A stretch of 64,000 nt of DNA from Bradyrhizobium sp. CB3481 (GTDB lineage: Bacteria; Pseudomonadota; Alphaproteobacteria; Rhizobiales; Xanthobacteraceae): assembly GCF_029714305.1 (NCBI RefSeq), contig NZ_CP121647.1:1198501-1262500 (forward strand), written 5' to 3'. Both the position numbers and the translations under genes were made by a program. The notes beneath the pieces were generated by a model, which worked only from the letters and a program-made list of their open reading frames with translations, was not told where the DNA came from and did no database searches. Numbering within the stretch: position 1 is the stretch's first letter; each line of letters starts with the position of its first letter. Below are positions 33,903 to 42,927 of this stretch, in pieces.

Positions 33903-34136
33903 TCGATCGGCCTAAGGGCATGATCTGGAAGAGTCTGCTCTGCACCGGGGGCGCCGGTCGGATGCCGGCTCTTCGCCGGGATAGACGCGAAAGTGTTTGC
34001 CTGAAGATCGTGTCTGGATACGGGATGGAGCGGGAGGGCACTTCGAAGAAGTGTCGCCCCGGTCCGGCCCAGGACTCTCCAGGAGAGACTACGCGAAGCG
34101 CTCGACAGACATGGACAGCGTCAACAGGAGGACCAG

Positions 34137-34508
34137 ATGGCGAAGAAGAGTAAGAAGGCCAAGAAGGCTAAAAAGGCCAAGAAGGCCAAGAAGGCCGTAG
34201 CGGCGAAGAAGTCGGCGAAGAAGGCTGCGAAAAAATCGGCCAAGAAGGCTGCGAAGAAGGGCGCGAAGAAATCCGCCAAGAAGGTTGCGAAGAAGGCTGC
34301 CAAGAAATCAAAGGCCGCGCCGAAGAAAGCCGCCAAGAAGAGCGCGGCGAAGAAGCGCAAGGCCGCTGCCAAGCCTGCTCCCGCGATGGAGCCGGCCGCG
34401 GCGTCCGAGCCGGAAGCCGAAGCTGCGGCTGCGCCGAGCTGGGCTTCTCCCGAGCCGTCCAATCCTTCCTGGTCGGCTGGTTCGTCCAACGGCAGCGACC
34501 ACACGTAG
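34137..34508 (+). CDS. Lysine/alanine-rich histone H1-like protein
   Basis: 123 residues. The first ~78 consist almost only of Lys and Ala, with a few Ser, Val, Gly and Pro, in short KKAAKKS/KKAKKAK-type repeats. The remaining part is Pro/Ala/Glu/Ser-rich and acidic to neutral, ending in SNPSWSAGSSNGSDHT. This resembles the basic tails of histone H1 and bacterial HctA/AlgP-like proteins, which bind DNA. AGGAGGACC sits before the ATG. A good rho-independent terminator follows. Role in nucleoid organisation or gene regulation is inferred. Confidence 0.85.
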   Translation: MAKKSKKAKKAKKAKKAKKAVAAKKSAKKAAKKSAKKAAKKGAKKSAKKVAKKAAKKSKAAPKKAAKKSAAKKRKAAAKPAPAMEPAAASEPEAEAAAAPSWASPEPSNPSWSAGSSNGSDHT

Positions 34509-34535
34509 GGCCGCCCGCCGCCAACCTTTTCGACG

Positions 34536-34565
34536 AGGCCGCAGCGTCTATCGCTGCGGCCTTTT
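34536..34565 (+). terminator. Rho-independent terminator after the lysine-rich gene
   Basis: GGCCGCAGCG (34536-34545), loop TCTAT, CGCTGCGGCC (34551-34560), then TTTTT. A perfect 10-bp stem followed directly by a T-run, 28 bases after the stop codon. Confidence 0.9.
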
Positions 34566-34910
34566 TCGTTGCGGCCCAAAGCGGCCCAAGCCCGCAGTTT
34601 CACGGGGGAATTGATTCGCAAAACCTGGCCGGCCGATGTGTCGCCCGCGCTGCGATTTGCACAGGCCGGACGGGAGTCTCGAGGACTGGAACCCCTGGAA
34701 TTGTTGTCGGAATGCAACACACACCCACAACATTTCGTGAAACAAGCCAAACGCCTAAAAAGGCGGCACGTGCTTGACTTTTTTGCTTCACGACCATGAC
34801 GCCGCAGCCCAGTGTGTGACCACGATAAGACATTTGGCCGCAGTCGATTGTCGCGTGCCCTGGGGGGCGCCCGGGACGGGACTGTTCAAGAAGGGTAGAT
34901 GGGGACCATC
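34566..34910. other. Intergenic region before the porin
   Basis: About 345 bp after the terminator. It contains a small dyad CGCCT-AAAA-AGGCG (near 34755) and a TTGACTTTTTT stretch near 34772 that might be a -35 region, but no matching -10 was seen. The porin promoter should be here. Nothing coding was recognised. Confidence 0.4.
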
Positions 34911-35921
34911 ATGAAGAAACTGGCTTTGTTAGCAACGGCGCTGGCAATGGTATCGGGCTCGGCTCTCGCGGCGGATTTGCGCGTGAAGGCCGTCAAGGCC
35001 CCGCCGCCGCCGGCCTTCGATCCCTGGGATATCGCCTTCGGCGCCGGGATCACCAACGACTACATCTTCCGCGGCATCACCCAGTCCAACCACAAGCCTT
35101 CGGTGAACGCCTATTTCGAGCCGCGTTTCAACGTCACCAAGGACTTCCAGCTCTATGTCGGCCTCGGTGCGGCCAGCATCTCCTTCCCGAACCGCGCCGC
35201 AGCTGAAGTCGACGCCTACGGCGGCGCCCGCTACACACTCGGCTCGTGGGCGTTCGACATCGGCGCCTGGGGCTATCTGTATCCGGGCGGCACCTGCCAT
35301 TACGGTGCAGCGACTGACACCGCGGGCGTGCCGCTCAGCAACGAGTGCCAGATCAACGCCCTGCTCAACGGCAACGTCATCAAGAAGGACCTCAGCTTCT
35401 TCGAGGTCTATGGCAAGGTGAACTACACCTTCAACGACAACTTCTCGCTGGGCGGCAACGTCTATTACACGCCGAGCTTCCTCAACAGCGGCGCCGAAGG
35501 CACCTACGCCTCGATCGTCGGCAAGGCGATCGCACCGAGCGCCTGGTTCGGCGCCACCGGCATCGGCATGTACGTGTCGGGCGAGTTCGGCCGCCAGTGG
35601 CTGGGCACCTCGAGCTCGTTCTATGGCGTCCCGGCGTTCCCGAACGGCATCAACTATGCCGACTACAACACCTGGAACATCGGCATCGGCTTCACCTACA
35701 AGGTGTTCACGCTGGACTTCCGTTACTCCGACACCAACCTGTCGAAGGGTGACTGCAACGCCTTCACCAGCGACTTCGCGGCGCGCGGCAACATCAACGG
35801 AACGAACCTCGGCAGCTTCGTGACCCCGATCAATCCGTCGGGCGTCGGTTCGAACTGGTGCGGCGCCGCCGGCATCGTCAAGCTGTCGGCCGACCTGACC
35901 GCGATGACCAACCTGAAGTAA
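34911..35921 (+). CDS. TorF family putative porin
   Basis: 336 residues with a clear signal peptide (MKKLALLATALAMVSGSALA-A). The mature protein has the repeated aromatic-ended beta strands of an outer membrane barrel: WDIAFGAGITNDYIFRGITQ, FQLYVGLGAASISFP, WAFDIGAWGYLYPGG, NIGIGFTYKVFTLDFRYSDT. The N-terminal TNDYIFRGITQS pattern matches TorF/Gcw_chp porin-like proteins. The ATG at 34911 has GGGGA seven bases upstream; an ATG at 34899 adds MGTI. Solute unknown. Confidence 0.9.
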   Translation: MKKLALLATALAMVSGSALAADLRVKAVKAPPPPAFDPWDIAFGAGITNDYIFRGITQSNHKPSVNAYFEPRFNVTKDFQLYVGLGAASISFPNRAAAEVDAYGGARYTLGSWAFDIGAWGYLYPGGTCHYGAATDTAGVPLSNECQINALLNGNVIKKDLSFFEVYGKVNYTFNDNFSLGGNVYYTPSFLNSGAEGTYASIVGKAIAPSAWFGATGIGMYVSGEFGRQWLGTSSSFYGVPAFPNGINYADYNTWNIGIGFTYKVFTLDFRYSDTNLSKGDCNAFTSDFAARGNINGTNLGSFVTPINPSGVGSNWCGAAGIVKLSADLTAMTNLK

Positions 35922-35943
35922 GATCTTCCTGTCGAAGGGAAGG

Positions 35944-35971
35944 GGGCGGCAGAGCGATCTGCCGCCCTTTT
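35944..35971 (+). terminator. Rho-independent terminator after the porin
   Basis: GGGCGGCAGA (35944-35953), loop GCGA, TCTGCCGCCC (35958-35967), then TTTTC. A perfect 10-bp stem 22 bases after the porin stop. Confidence 0.9.
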
Positions 35972-35987
35972 CTTTTGGATGATACCG

Positions 35988-36495
35988 ATGAAACAGGACT
36001 GGCGGCGCGCCTTACGCAATGCGGTCTCCCGCAACGACCACCGCAGCGCCATGGCGGGCGCGGTCGCCGGTCTCGGCGGCGCGATCGCCATCGGCGTCAT
36101 GGAATTGTTCTCGTCGGTCGCGCATTACCCGCTGGCGGTGATTCCGTTCGCGACCTCCATCGTGCTGGTGATCGGATCGCCGAACGTGGAGCCGGCGCAG
36201 CCGCGGGCGCTGATCGGCGGGCATGTGTTGTCGGCGCTGGTCGGGCTTGCCGTGCTGAAGCTGACGGGGCCATACGCCTGGGCGGCGGCGGCCGCCGTCG
36301 GCCTTGCCATTTTGGCGATGTATGTGACCGGCACCTTTCACCCGCCGGCCGGCATCAATCCGCTGCTGGTCGGGCAATCTGCCCTGGACATTCCTGCTCG
36401 CGCCGGTGCTGGCCGGCGCGCTGCTGCTGACGGCGTTCTCCTACTTCTGGCATCGCACCGTACGCCGCCAGCGCTGGCCGCAGCGCTGGCTTTGA
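35988..36495 (+). pseudogene. HPP family membrane protein with a single-base frameshift
   Basis: HPP proteins are short four-helix membrane proteins. Here the frame is good through FHPPAGINPLLV; after the GGG at 36372-36374 it continues out of frame, to a stop at 36569 that overlaps the opposite ABC gene. Removing one G from that run restores GNLPWTFLLAPVLAGALLLT, then AFSYFWHRTVRRQRWPQRWL and a stop at 36495, which is the expected HPP C-terminus. An inserted G or a sequencing error explains this. The ATG at 35988 is preferred over 35979. Some HPP proteins are linked to nitrite transport; the role here is unknown. Confidence 0.82.
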
Positions 36496-36507
36496 ACGGC
36501 TACGCCG

Positions 36508-38253
36508 CTACGGCGTCTCGGCCACCTCGCCGGCGTCCTGCAGCACGAAACGATCGCCGTCACCCGTGAGTGCGACGTTGCGCTGGTGGAAGGCGTCGAG
36601 TGTCGAGCGATGGCCGATCGATATGAGGGTGGTTTCAGGCAGCCTCTCCTGGATCAGACGGTACAGCGCCTTCTCCGAAGGTTCATCGAGCGAAGCGGTG
36701 GCTTCATCGAGGAACAGATATTGCGGCGCATGTAGCAGCGCCCGCGCGATGCCGAGGCGCTGCTGCTCGCCGAGCGACAGCGTTCGATTCCAGTGCCCGT
36801 GCTCGCTGATCTGCATCGCGAGCTTGGGCAGTCCGACCGCCCGCAGCGTGTCGGCGATCTGTTTGGCGGTAAACGCGCCTTCGCTGGCGGGATATTCGAT
36901 CGCCCCCTGCAGCGAGCCGACCGGGAAATAAGGCCGCTGCGGCAGCATCATCAAGGACGCCCCGGCCGGTACGGTGACCGACCCGGCGCCGAACGGCCAG
37001 ATGCCGGCGATAGCCCGGAACAGCGTCGATTTGCCGGAGCCCGAGGGTCCCGTCATCAGCGTGCGCTCGCGCTTGCGGAAGCGGAAGGCGTCCGCATTCA
37101 CCAGCGGCGTGCCGTTCGGCAGGCGCAGCGCCAGCTCCTTGAGGTCAATGGCGCCGTCGCCGGCCTCGACGACGCGGATGCGTTCGCTGCGGCTGGCGAG
37201 CTTGCGCGCCGTCACGATCCCGTTCTCGAAGCCATCGAGGCGGTTCACCACGGCCTGCCACTCCGCCAGTTGACGATAAGCGCTGATGAAGAACGACAGC
37301 GCGCCCTGGACCTGGGCGAATGCCGACGCGGTCTGCATCATGCCGCCGAGCTGGATCTTCTTGGCGAAGTAGGCCGGCGCCACGAGGATGTAGGGAAAGA
37401 TCACCGCCGCCTGCGAGTAGCTCTGGGTGAACGCGGTGATCTTCTTGGTCCGGCTCATGATGGCGAGCCAGTTCTCCACCACGCGTCCGAAGCGGACCAG
37501 GAGGCGCTCGCGCTCGGCCTGCTCGCCGTGCAACAGCGCGATCTGTTCGGAGTTCTCCCGCACGCGCACCAGGTTGAAGCGAAAATCCGCTTCATATTGC
37601 TGCTGCTTGAAATCGATTCCGACCAGCGGCCAGCCGATCAGATGGGTCAGGATGGTGCCGAGCACCGAATAGATCAGCGCGCCCCAGACGAGATAGCCGG
37701 GAATGTCATATTCCTGGCCGAACAGATGTAGCGGCGCGGCGTTCGACAGGCCCCACAGGATGGCGATGAAGGACGCCAGCGTGACGATCGAGTTCAACAG
37801 TCCGAGGCCGATGTTGAGCGTGCGATCGACGAACAGCTTGACGTCATCGGTCATACGCTGGTCGGGGTTGTCGGCGGCATCGCCCTGAAGCTGCATCCGG
37901 TAGTGGTTGGCCTGATGCAGCCAGTCGCCGAGATACTGCGCGGTCATCCAGCGCCGCCAGCGGATCTGCAGCCATTGATTGAGGTAAAGCTGATAGACCA
38001 CGACCACCGTGTACACCGTGGCCAGAACGGTGAAGTAGAGGATCTCGTAGACGAAGCTGTCCCAATTGTAGTCCTGGAGCGCGTTGTAGAAGCGCAGATT
38101 CCATTGGTTCTGCAGCACGTTCAGATAGACGACGAAGAGTTCGATGGCGATGACCGCCACCAGCAGGCCGCGACCAGCCCATTTGTCCTCGGAGCGGAAG
38201 TAGGGGGCGGCGATGCGCCATACCGTGGCGAGCGTCGGGCGAATGTTGTTCAC
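36508..38253 (-). CDS. SbmA/BacA-like ABC transporter fused to ATPase domain (YddA/BclA type)
   Basis: 581 residues. Residues 1-350 form an SbmA/BacA-like membrane domain (EDKWAGRGLLVAVIAIELF, then NQWNLRFYNALQDYNWDSF, and WRRWMTAQYLGDWL). The C-terminal half is an ABC ATPase: Walker A GPSGSGKST (402-410), signature LSLGEQQR (492-499), Walker B YLFLDEATASLD. Fused proteins of this type (BclA in Bradyrhizobium, YddA) export or import peptides; BclA is needed to withstand plant antimicrobial peptides in nodules. Whether this is BclA itself or a paralogue cannot be told. Stands alone. Confidence 0.92.
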   Translation of the reverse strand: MNNIRPTLATVWRIAAPYFRSEDKWAGRGLLVAVIAIELFVVYLNVLQNQWNLRFYNALQDYNWDSFVYEILYFTVLATVYTVVVVYQLYLNQWLQIRWRRWMTAQYLGDWLHQANHYRMQLQGDAADNPDQRMTDDVKLFVDRTLNIGLGLLNSIVTLASFIAILWGLSNAAPLHLFGQEYDIPGYLVWGALIYSVLGTILTHLIGWPLVGIDFKQQQYEADFRFNLVRVRENSEQIALLHGEQAERERLLVRFGRVVENWLAIMSRTKKITAFTQSYSQAAVIFPYILVAPAYFAKKIQLGGMMQTASAFAQVQGALSFFISAYRQLAEWQAVVNRLDGFENGIVTARKLASRSERIRVVEAGDGAIDLKELALRLPNGTPLVNADAFRFRKRERTLMTGPSGSGKSTLFRAIAGIWPFGAGSVTVPAGASLMMLPQRPYFPVGSLQGAIEYPASEGAFTAKQIADTLRAVGLPKLAMQISEHGHWNRTLSLGEQQRLGIARALLHAPQYLFLDEATASLDEPSEKALYRLIQERLPETTLISIGHRSTLDAFHQRNVALTGDGDRFVLQDAGEVAETP

Positions 38254-38437
38254 AGATCACCGTCTCCGGAAAATCGGGCTCAAGGCCCTGAATAGATTGA
38301 GGAATTAAGGCCTGCGACGAAGGTTATGGCAGGGGCGGCCTGCGGCAGCTTGTCGCAGCTACCGGTGAGACCCTAGCATGGCTGCGATGACGAGGGACGG
38401 GGCCAATCGAACTTCGCGAGGTTGTGAGCGTTGGCTG

Positions 38438-38447
38438 GCATTAATGC
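38438..38447. promoter_or_regulatory. Short palindrome upstream of the lactate permease
   Basis: GCATTAATGC, a perfect 10-bp dyad, lies about 100 bp upstream of the permease start. It is embedded in GG-N10-GC spacing that faintly recalls a sigma-54 promoter, but the match to that consensus is poor. Kept only as a weak candidate. Confidence 0.25.
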
Positions 38448-38549
38448 AGCCTGGGCTCGCCTTGCAAGGCCGCTCCCGCAATTCGCTCAAGCCTGCGCCC
38501 GGCCTTCCACGTGTCCGGTGCGCCAAAAACAAATGTGGGAGAACCGCAA

Positions 38550-40214
38550 ATGTGGGACCAGCACTACAATCCGCTCGGCAACGCCGCGCTGTCGACCATC
38601 GCCGCCGCTTTGCCTGTCGTCACGTTGCTGGTGCTGATCGCGAGCGGCAGGGTCAAGGCCCATCTCGCCGCCATCATCGCGCTTCTTGTCGCCAACATTA
38701 TCACCATCGGCATCTTCACCATGCCCTGGGGCATGTCGATCCGCGCCTCGCTGCTCGGCGTCGTGGTCGGCTTCTTTCCGATCGGCTGGATCGTGCTCAA
38801 TGTCATCTTCCTCTATCGCATCACGGTCGAGACCGGTCGCTTCGAGCTGTTGCAGCGCGCGATCGGCGGCGTCACCACCGACCGCCGGCTGCAACTGCTC
38901 CTGATCGCGTTTGCCTTCGGCGCCTTCTTCGAAGGCGCGTCCGGTTTCGGCACGCCGGTGGCGATCACGGGCGCAATTTTGATCGGGCTCGGCTTCTCGC
39001 CGCTCGCGGCTTCCGGCCTGTCGCTGATCGCCAACACCGCGCCTGTCGCCTATGGCGCGCTCGGCACGCCGATCCAGGGCCTGGCAACGGTCACCGGCCT
39101 CGATCCCTACGTGCTCGGCGCCATGGTCGGCAGGCAATTGCCGTTCTTTTCGCTGATCGTGCCGTTCTGGCTGATCTGGGCCTTTGCCGGCTGGCGCGGC
39201 ATGATCACGATCTGGCCCGCCATTCTCGTCACCGGCGTCTCCTTTGCCGTCCCGCAATTCGTGATCTCGAACTTCATCAACCCGTGGATCGTCGATATCG
39301 GCGCGTCGCTGATATCGATGGGCTGCCTGATCCTGTTTCTTAAAATGTGGCAGCCGCGCGAGCTCTGGCTGTCGCCGGCGTTGCGCGGCAAAGATGAATC
39401 GGCTGCCACCATGGCGCCCGCCAAGCCGCTGGATACGACCAAGCTCAGCCAGCCGCAGCTCTGGAGCGCGCTTCTGCCGTGGATCATCGTCTGCGTCGTG
39501 ATGCTGATCTGGGGCACCGGCGCGTTCAAGGGCTGGGCAAATGCCAACTTCGCCTGGAAATATCAGGTGCCCGAGCTGCACAACATGATCAACAAGGTGC
39601 CGCCGGTGGCCGCCAAGCCGACGCCGGAAGCGGCGCTGTTCGACTTCACCTATCTGTCCTTCACCGGAACCGGCATGCTGCTCGCCGCCATCATCTCCGG
39701 CCTCTTGATGGGCTTTTCGCCGGTCAAGATGGTCGCCGAATACGGCCGCACCATCAGGCTGTGCGCGATCTCGCTGATCACGATCTCGGCGATGCTGGCG
39801 ATCGGCACGCTGACGCGGCTCTCCGGCGTCGACGCCACGCTCGGCCTCGCCTTCGCGGCGACCGGCGTGCTCTATCCCTTCTTCGGCACGCTGCTCGGCT
39901 GGCTCGGCGTTGCCTTGACCGGATCGGATACCGCTTCAAACGTGTTGTTCGGCAACTTGCAGAAGATCACCTCCGAGCAGCTTGGCCTGTCGCCGGTTCT
40001 GATGGCTGCGGCCAACTCCTCCGGCGGCGTCATGGGCAAGATGATCGACGCGCAATCGATCGTGGTCGCTTCGACCGCCACCAACTGGTACGGCCACGAG
40101 GGCTCGATCCTGCGCTACGTCTTCCTGCATTCCATCGTGCTGGCCTGCCTCGTCGGCGTGCTGGTGACGCTGCAGGCATACGTCTATCCGTTCACGATGC
40201 TGGTCTTGAAATAG
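38550..40214 (+). CDS. lldP: L-lactate permease (LctP family)
   Basis: 554 residues with about twelve or more membrane segments. MWDQHYNPLGNAALSTIAAA is the typical LctP N-terminus; FEGASGFGTPVAITGAILIG and TGSDTASNVLFGNLQ, with ANSSGGVMGKMIDAQSIVVA, are family signatures. LctP/GlcA proteins carry lactate and glycolate with protons. GGGAGAA lies six bases before the ATG at 38550; the open frame upstream (from 38511) is not needed. With glcDEF at 29.5-33.9 kb it would feed glycolate or lactate oxidation. Confidence 0.94.
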   Translation: MWDQHYNPLGNAALSTIAAALPVVTLLVLIASGRVKAHLAAIIALLVANIITIGIFTMPWGMSIRASLLGVVVGFFPIGWIVLNVIFLYRITVETGRFELLQRAIGGVTTDRRLQLLLIAFAFGAFFEGASGFGTPVAITGAILIGLGFSPLAASGLSLIANTAPVAYGALGTPIQGLATVTGLDPYVLGAMVGRQLPFFSLIVPFWLIWAFAGWRGMITIWPAILVTGVSFAVPQFVISNFINPWIVDIGASLISMGCLILFLKMWQPRELWLSPALRGKDESAATMAPAKPLDTTKLSQPQLWSALLPWIIVCVVMLIWGTGAFKGWANANFAWKYQVPELHNMINKVPPVAAKPTPEAALFDFTYLSFTGTGMLLAAIISGLLMGFSPVKMVAEYGRTIRLCAISLITISAMLAIGTLTRLSGVDATLGLAFAATGVLYPFFGTLLGWLGVALTGSDTASNVLFGNLQKITSEQLGLSPVLMAAANSSGGVMGKMIDAQSIVVASTATNWYGHEGSILRYVFLHSIVLACLVGVLVTLQAYVYPFTMLVLK

Positions 40215-40406
40215 CGCGGCTTGCTCAACACAGCGGTAGGATAGGCAAAGCGATAGCGTGCCCACATCTTGCAGCATGCTTGGCGCATCGCCCCACGTCC
40301 AAAGCGCGCGGCGATCCCCATCGATGCAGCGACGCCCTAGCCAATCCCGTCATTGTCCAATAGAACGGCGCGCGGCGCGGTAGGTCTGGTCTTTTCGAGA
40401 GGATGC

Positions 40407-40826
40407 ATGATTTCGTTGCTACATACGGCCCGCGCAGGCGCCGCTTCGCTGTTGCTGATCGCAGCCGCCTTGCCGTTCAGCCCGGCATTGGCCGAGGACG
40501 ACGGCTTTCCGTTCGGAAGCGAAATGCAGCTCGATGCAAACCGCCAGCCGGGCTCGAAGCGGATTCCCAATCTGGAAATCGGCGATGCCGGCGAGGTGGC
40601 GCTCGAGCTCTGGTGCAAGGGCGGCAAGGGCCAGTTCTCGGTGGCCGGCAACACCGTGATCTTCGTCATGGGTGCGATGGAAAACCGGACCTGTCCGCCG
40701 GATAAGGCTCAGCAGGATGACGAGCTGATCGCGGCGCTAAGCGCTGCCGCTACCTGGAAGCGGCAGGGCGATTTCGTGTCGTTCATCGGCGCGAAGACGC
40801 TGCGGTTTCGCATCAACACGAACTAG
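40407..40826 (+). CDS. Secreted protein with META-like domain
   Basis: 139 residues with a signal peptide ending ALA-E near residue 30. The rest, LELWCKGGKGQFSVAGNTVI, MGAMENRTCPPDKAQQDDEL and FVSFIGAKTLRFR, resembles META/HslJ-like domains of envelope proteins with two Cys. AGAGG is placed before the ATG at 40407. Assignment is by pattern only. Confidence 0.65.
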   Translation: MISLLHTARAGAASLLLIAAALPFSPALAEDDGFPFGSEMQLDANRQPGSKRIPNLEIGDAGEVALELWCKGGKGQFSVAGNTVIFVMGAMENRTCPPDKAQQDDELIAALSAAATWKRQGDFVSFIGAKTLRFRINTN

Positions 40827-40832
40827 GTACGA

Positions 40833-41498
40833 CTACTGCGTCGCAATCAGTCCGTTGGCGGTGGCGACAATCCAGCGATTGCCCCAGCGCACGATGGATT
40901 CGATCCGCCCGAGCCCGGGAATGGCATCGCCACGTGCGGCCATCTTGATACCTTCGGGGCCTTCGAGAACGGCGGTGCCGTCGCGCACATCGACGACGGT
41001 CCAGCCGGGAATGGTCGTCGGCCTGGTTTCGGGCGGCGCGGCCAACGCCGGTTGCCGCATCGCAATCGTCGCCGAAGGAATCACATTGGCCTGGGAAACT
41101 GCGCTCGCAGATGGGCGCGGCAGAGACGGCTTGGGAATGCTGCCGACAATGGCGGGCGAGTCCGTCGCCGATGTCGTCTTCCGAGCGGCTTCGATCTTGC
41201 TCGGGCGTGCTTCGGCCATACGCGGCGAGGGCGCTTCGTTCTGCGCAACCGTTTCGAGGTCGAATTCACCGGCGAATTGGGGCCAACTCAGGCCACCTGT
41301 CCATCCCAGTCCAAAGCTGGCCGCAAGCGCGACAGCGACCAGCAGCATGTTCCGCGTGCGGGCATGCGAGGACTCGCGCACGACCAGGACATCGTCTCGA
41401 CCGGAGTTCAGGAAATTCCGCAGGGCCGCCGGCCCCAGCGCGCTGGACACATTCCCCGACAAGATGCTTTCAACGGTACTCGGCTCACGCTCGTACAT
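40833..41498 (-). CDS. Single-pass membrane protein with periplasmic C-terminal domain
   Basis: 221 residues. A cytoplasmic stretch of about 50 residues is followed by one membrane helix (MLLVAVALAASFGLGW), a Pro/Ser/Ala-rich linker, and a small C-terminal domain PGWTVVDVRDGTAVLEGPEG...RWGNRWIVATANGLIATQ. That last part recalls the small beta-domain of pilus/type II secretion proteins (PilP/GspC), but the similarity is weak. The start at 41498 is favoured over the longer frame. Function unknown. Confidence 0.6.
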   Translation of the reverse strand: MYEREPSTVESILSGNVSSALGPAALRNFLNSGRDDVLVVRESSHARTRNMLLVAVALAASFGLGWTGGLSWPQFAGEFDLETVAQNEAPSPRMAEARPSKIEAARKTTSATDSPAIVGSIPKPSLPRPSASAVSQANVIPSATIAMRQPALAAPPETRPTTIPGWTVVDVRDGTAVLEGPEGIKMAARGDAIPGLGRIESIVRWGNRWIVATANGLIATQ

Positions 41499-41608
41499 CG
41501 GCCTAATCCAAATTTTGGTTAGCCAATGATGTTCCTCTAAGCTGAATCGAATCTTAATTTTCGAGGCGAGCGCACGGTAATTGCGTGACGTGCGGTAATT
41601 CTGCCGCG

Positions 41609-42826
41609 CTACTTCCACACACTCCTGTCGGCGTCCCAGCGCTGGCCCTTGAATTCCTTAGCCAGCGCATCGAGCGCGCCATTGTCATCCTTCGGCTCGC
41701 CACCTTCCTCGTCGCCGGTCGAGTCTTCCGACACATGCAGTTTTGCACCGGTGCCTTCGTCGGCAGTCGTGATCACCGGGCTCGAGATCCACAGCATCAG
41801 GCGATCGGTAGCGCCGGGCTTGTCCGGCGAGACCAGCGCCGTGATCTCGAGCGTTTCGGTGAGCGCGAGCGGCGGATAGATCGGGCTCGGCCGCTTGAAG
41901 GTCAGTTTTGCTTTTCCGGTATTGGCGTTCCAGCTGGCCTCCGCCGGCTTCGCGGACAGCGTTTTGGCGAGGACGCCCGAGATTGCGGATGCGATCTTGT
42001 CCTTGTTGATCTTTTCGCCGTCGCGCCATTCATTCGCGGCAAAGCGGATGGTGCGGTCCATCTCGATGGCGCCGCTGGTCCATCCCGCCGCGACCACGCC
42101 CGGCATCGATTTGGTTTTGGCGATCAGCGCGGCGGCCCGCTCCGGATCGGCCGTGAGGTTGATGGTCTGCTCGCCGGCGCGCAGCGCATCGCAGGAGATC
42201 GACAGGCTGGAGAGCCCGACCTCAACGGCCTCACCCTTCAGGCTTTTCAGGAACTCGAGCGCCGCGTCGAGCTTGACCCGCACGCCGATCGCTTCCGGCG
42301 AGACCTCGGTAAAATCCTTCGGCGATGGCGTAATGCCGTCATCGCTGGTCTGGTTCTCGAGGAATTCCTTCTCGCTGAGATCGGAATTATCCGTCGAGGT
42401 GACTTCAGTGACGGCCTGGCCGATCGAGATCTGGCCGCGGAATTCGAAGGTGTCGCCGGTCGGCTTGCGCGTCAGCTTGATGGTCACCGGCTGCTTGTCA
42501 CCGACGCTCTGCGTCGTGCCTGTGAGGGTCTGGCCATTCACGGCGAGATTGGCGACAAAACGGTCCTTGCGGTCGGAACCCTTGGCGGCGGGATAGCAGA
42601 CGTCGAGGGTCGCCGCGGTGACGGTTTTGCCCTGGCGGGTTTCCTTCAGCACGACGTCGGCATTGCCGTCCATCAGGCCGTCGATTGCGGTGAAATAGCG
42701 CGTCTCCGCAGCGCCGGGTGCTGTCTTGGAGGGCAGTTTCATTTGGGCGAGGGCGGGAGCCGCAGGGATCACCGTCAAAGCGGCAGTCGGCAGCAGCATC
42801 AGCGCGGCACCAAGGAAAAATCGCAT
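41609..42826 (-). CDS. Large secreted protein of unknown function
   Basis: 405 residues with a signal peptide (MRFFLGAALMLLPTAALTVI, cut near ALAQ). The mature protein alternates beta-rich segments (TVTAATLDVCYPAAKG; VTIKLTRKPTGDTFEFRGQI) and acidic loops, with a very acidic region (DSTGDEEGGEPKDDNG) near the C-terminus. No domain was recognised. It is on the same strand as the single-pass membrane protein, 110 bp upstream of it. Confidence 0.65.
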   Translation of the reverse strand: MRFFLGAALMLLPTAALTVIPAAPALAQMKLPSKTAPGAAETRYFTAIDGLMDGNADVVLKETRQGKTVTAATLDVCYPAAKGSDRKDRFVANLAVNGQTLTGTTQSVGDKQPVTIKLTRKPTGDTFEFRGQISIGQAVTEVTSTDNSDLSEKEFLENQTSDDGITPSPKDFTEVSPEAIGVRVKLDAALEFLKSLKGEAVEVGLSSLSISCDALRAGEQTINLTADPERAAALIAKTKSMPGVVAAGWTSGAIEMDRTIRFAANEWRDGEKINKDKIASAISGVLAKTLSAKPAEASWNANTGKAKLTFKRPSPIYPPLALTETLEITALVSPDKPGATDRLMLWISSPVITTADEGTGAKLHVSEDSTGDEEGGEPKDDNGALDALAKEFKGQRWDADRSVWK

Positions 42827-42927
42827 GCGGGCGGCCTCGTCGTCGATACAGGATTTGGAGATAGCTTAGGCCACCGTCCAGATGCCAGGAAGAATCGCGA
42901 CCGGATTATTAGCGCATGCCGGATGGG

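Noticed and set aside
33854..34153. Frame of 99 codons between glcF and the lysine-rich gene
   Set aside because: It overlaps both flanking genes, lacks a ribosome-binding site and has no recognisable features.
36377..36569. Extension of the HPP frame into the end of the ABC transporter gene
   Set aside because: The extension lacks HPP features; a one-base correction restores the normal C-terminus and removes the overlap.
38430..38450. Sigma-54 promoter before the lactate permease
   Set aside because: GG-N10-GC spacing exists, but the flanking bases do not fit TGGCACG-N4-TTGC well enough.
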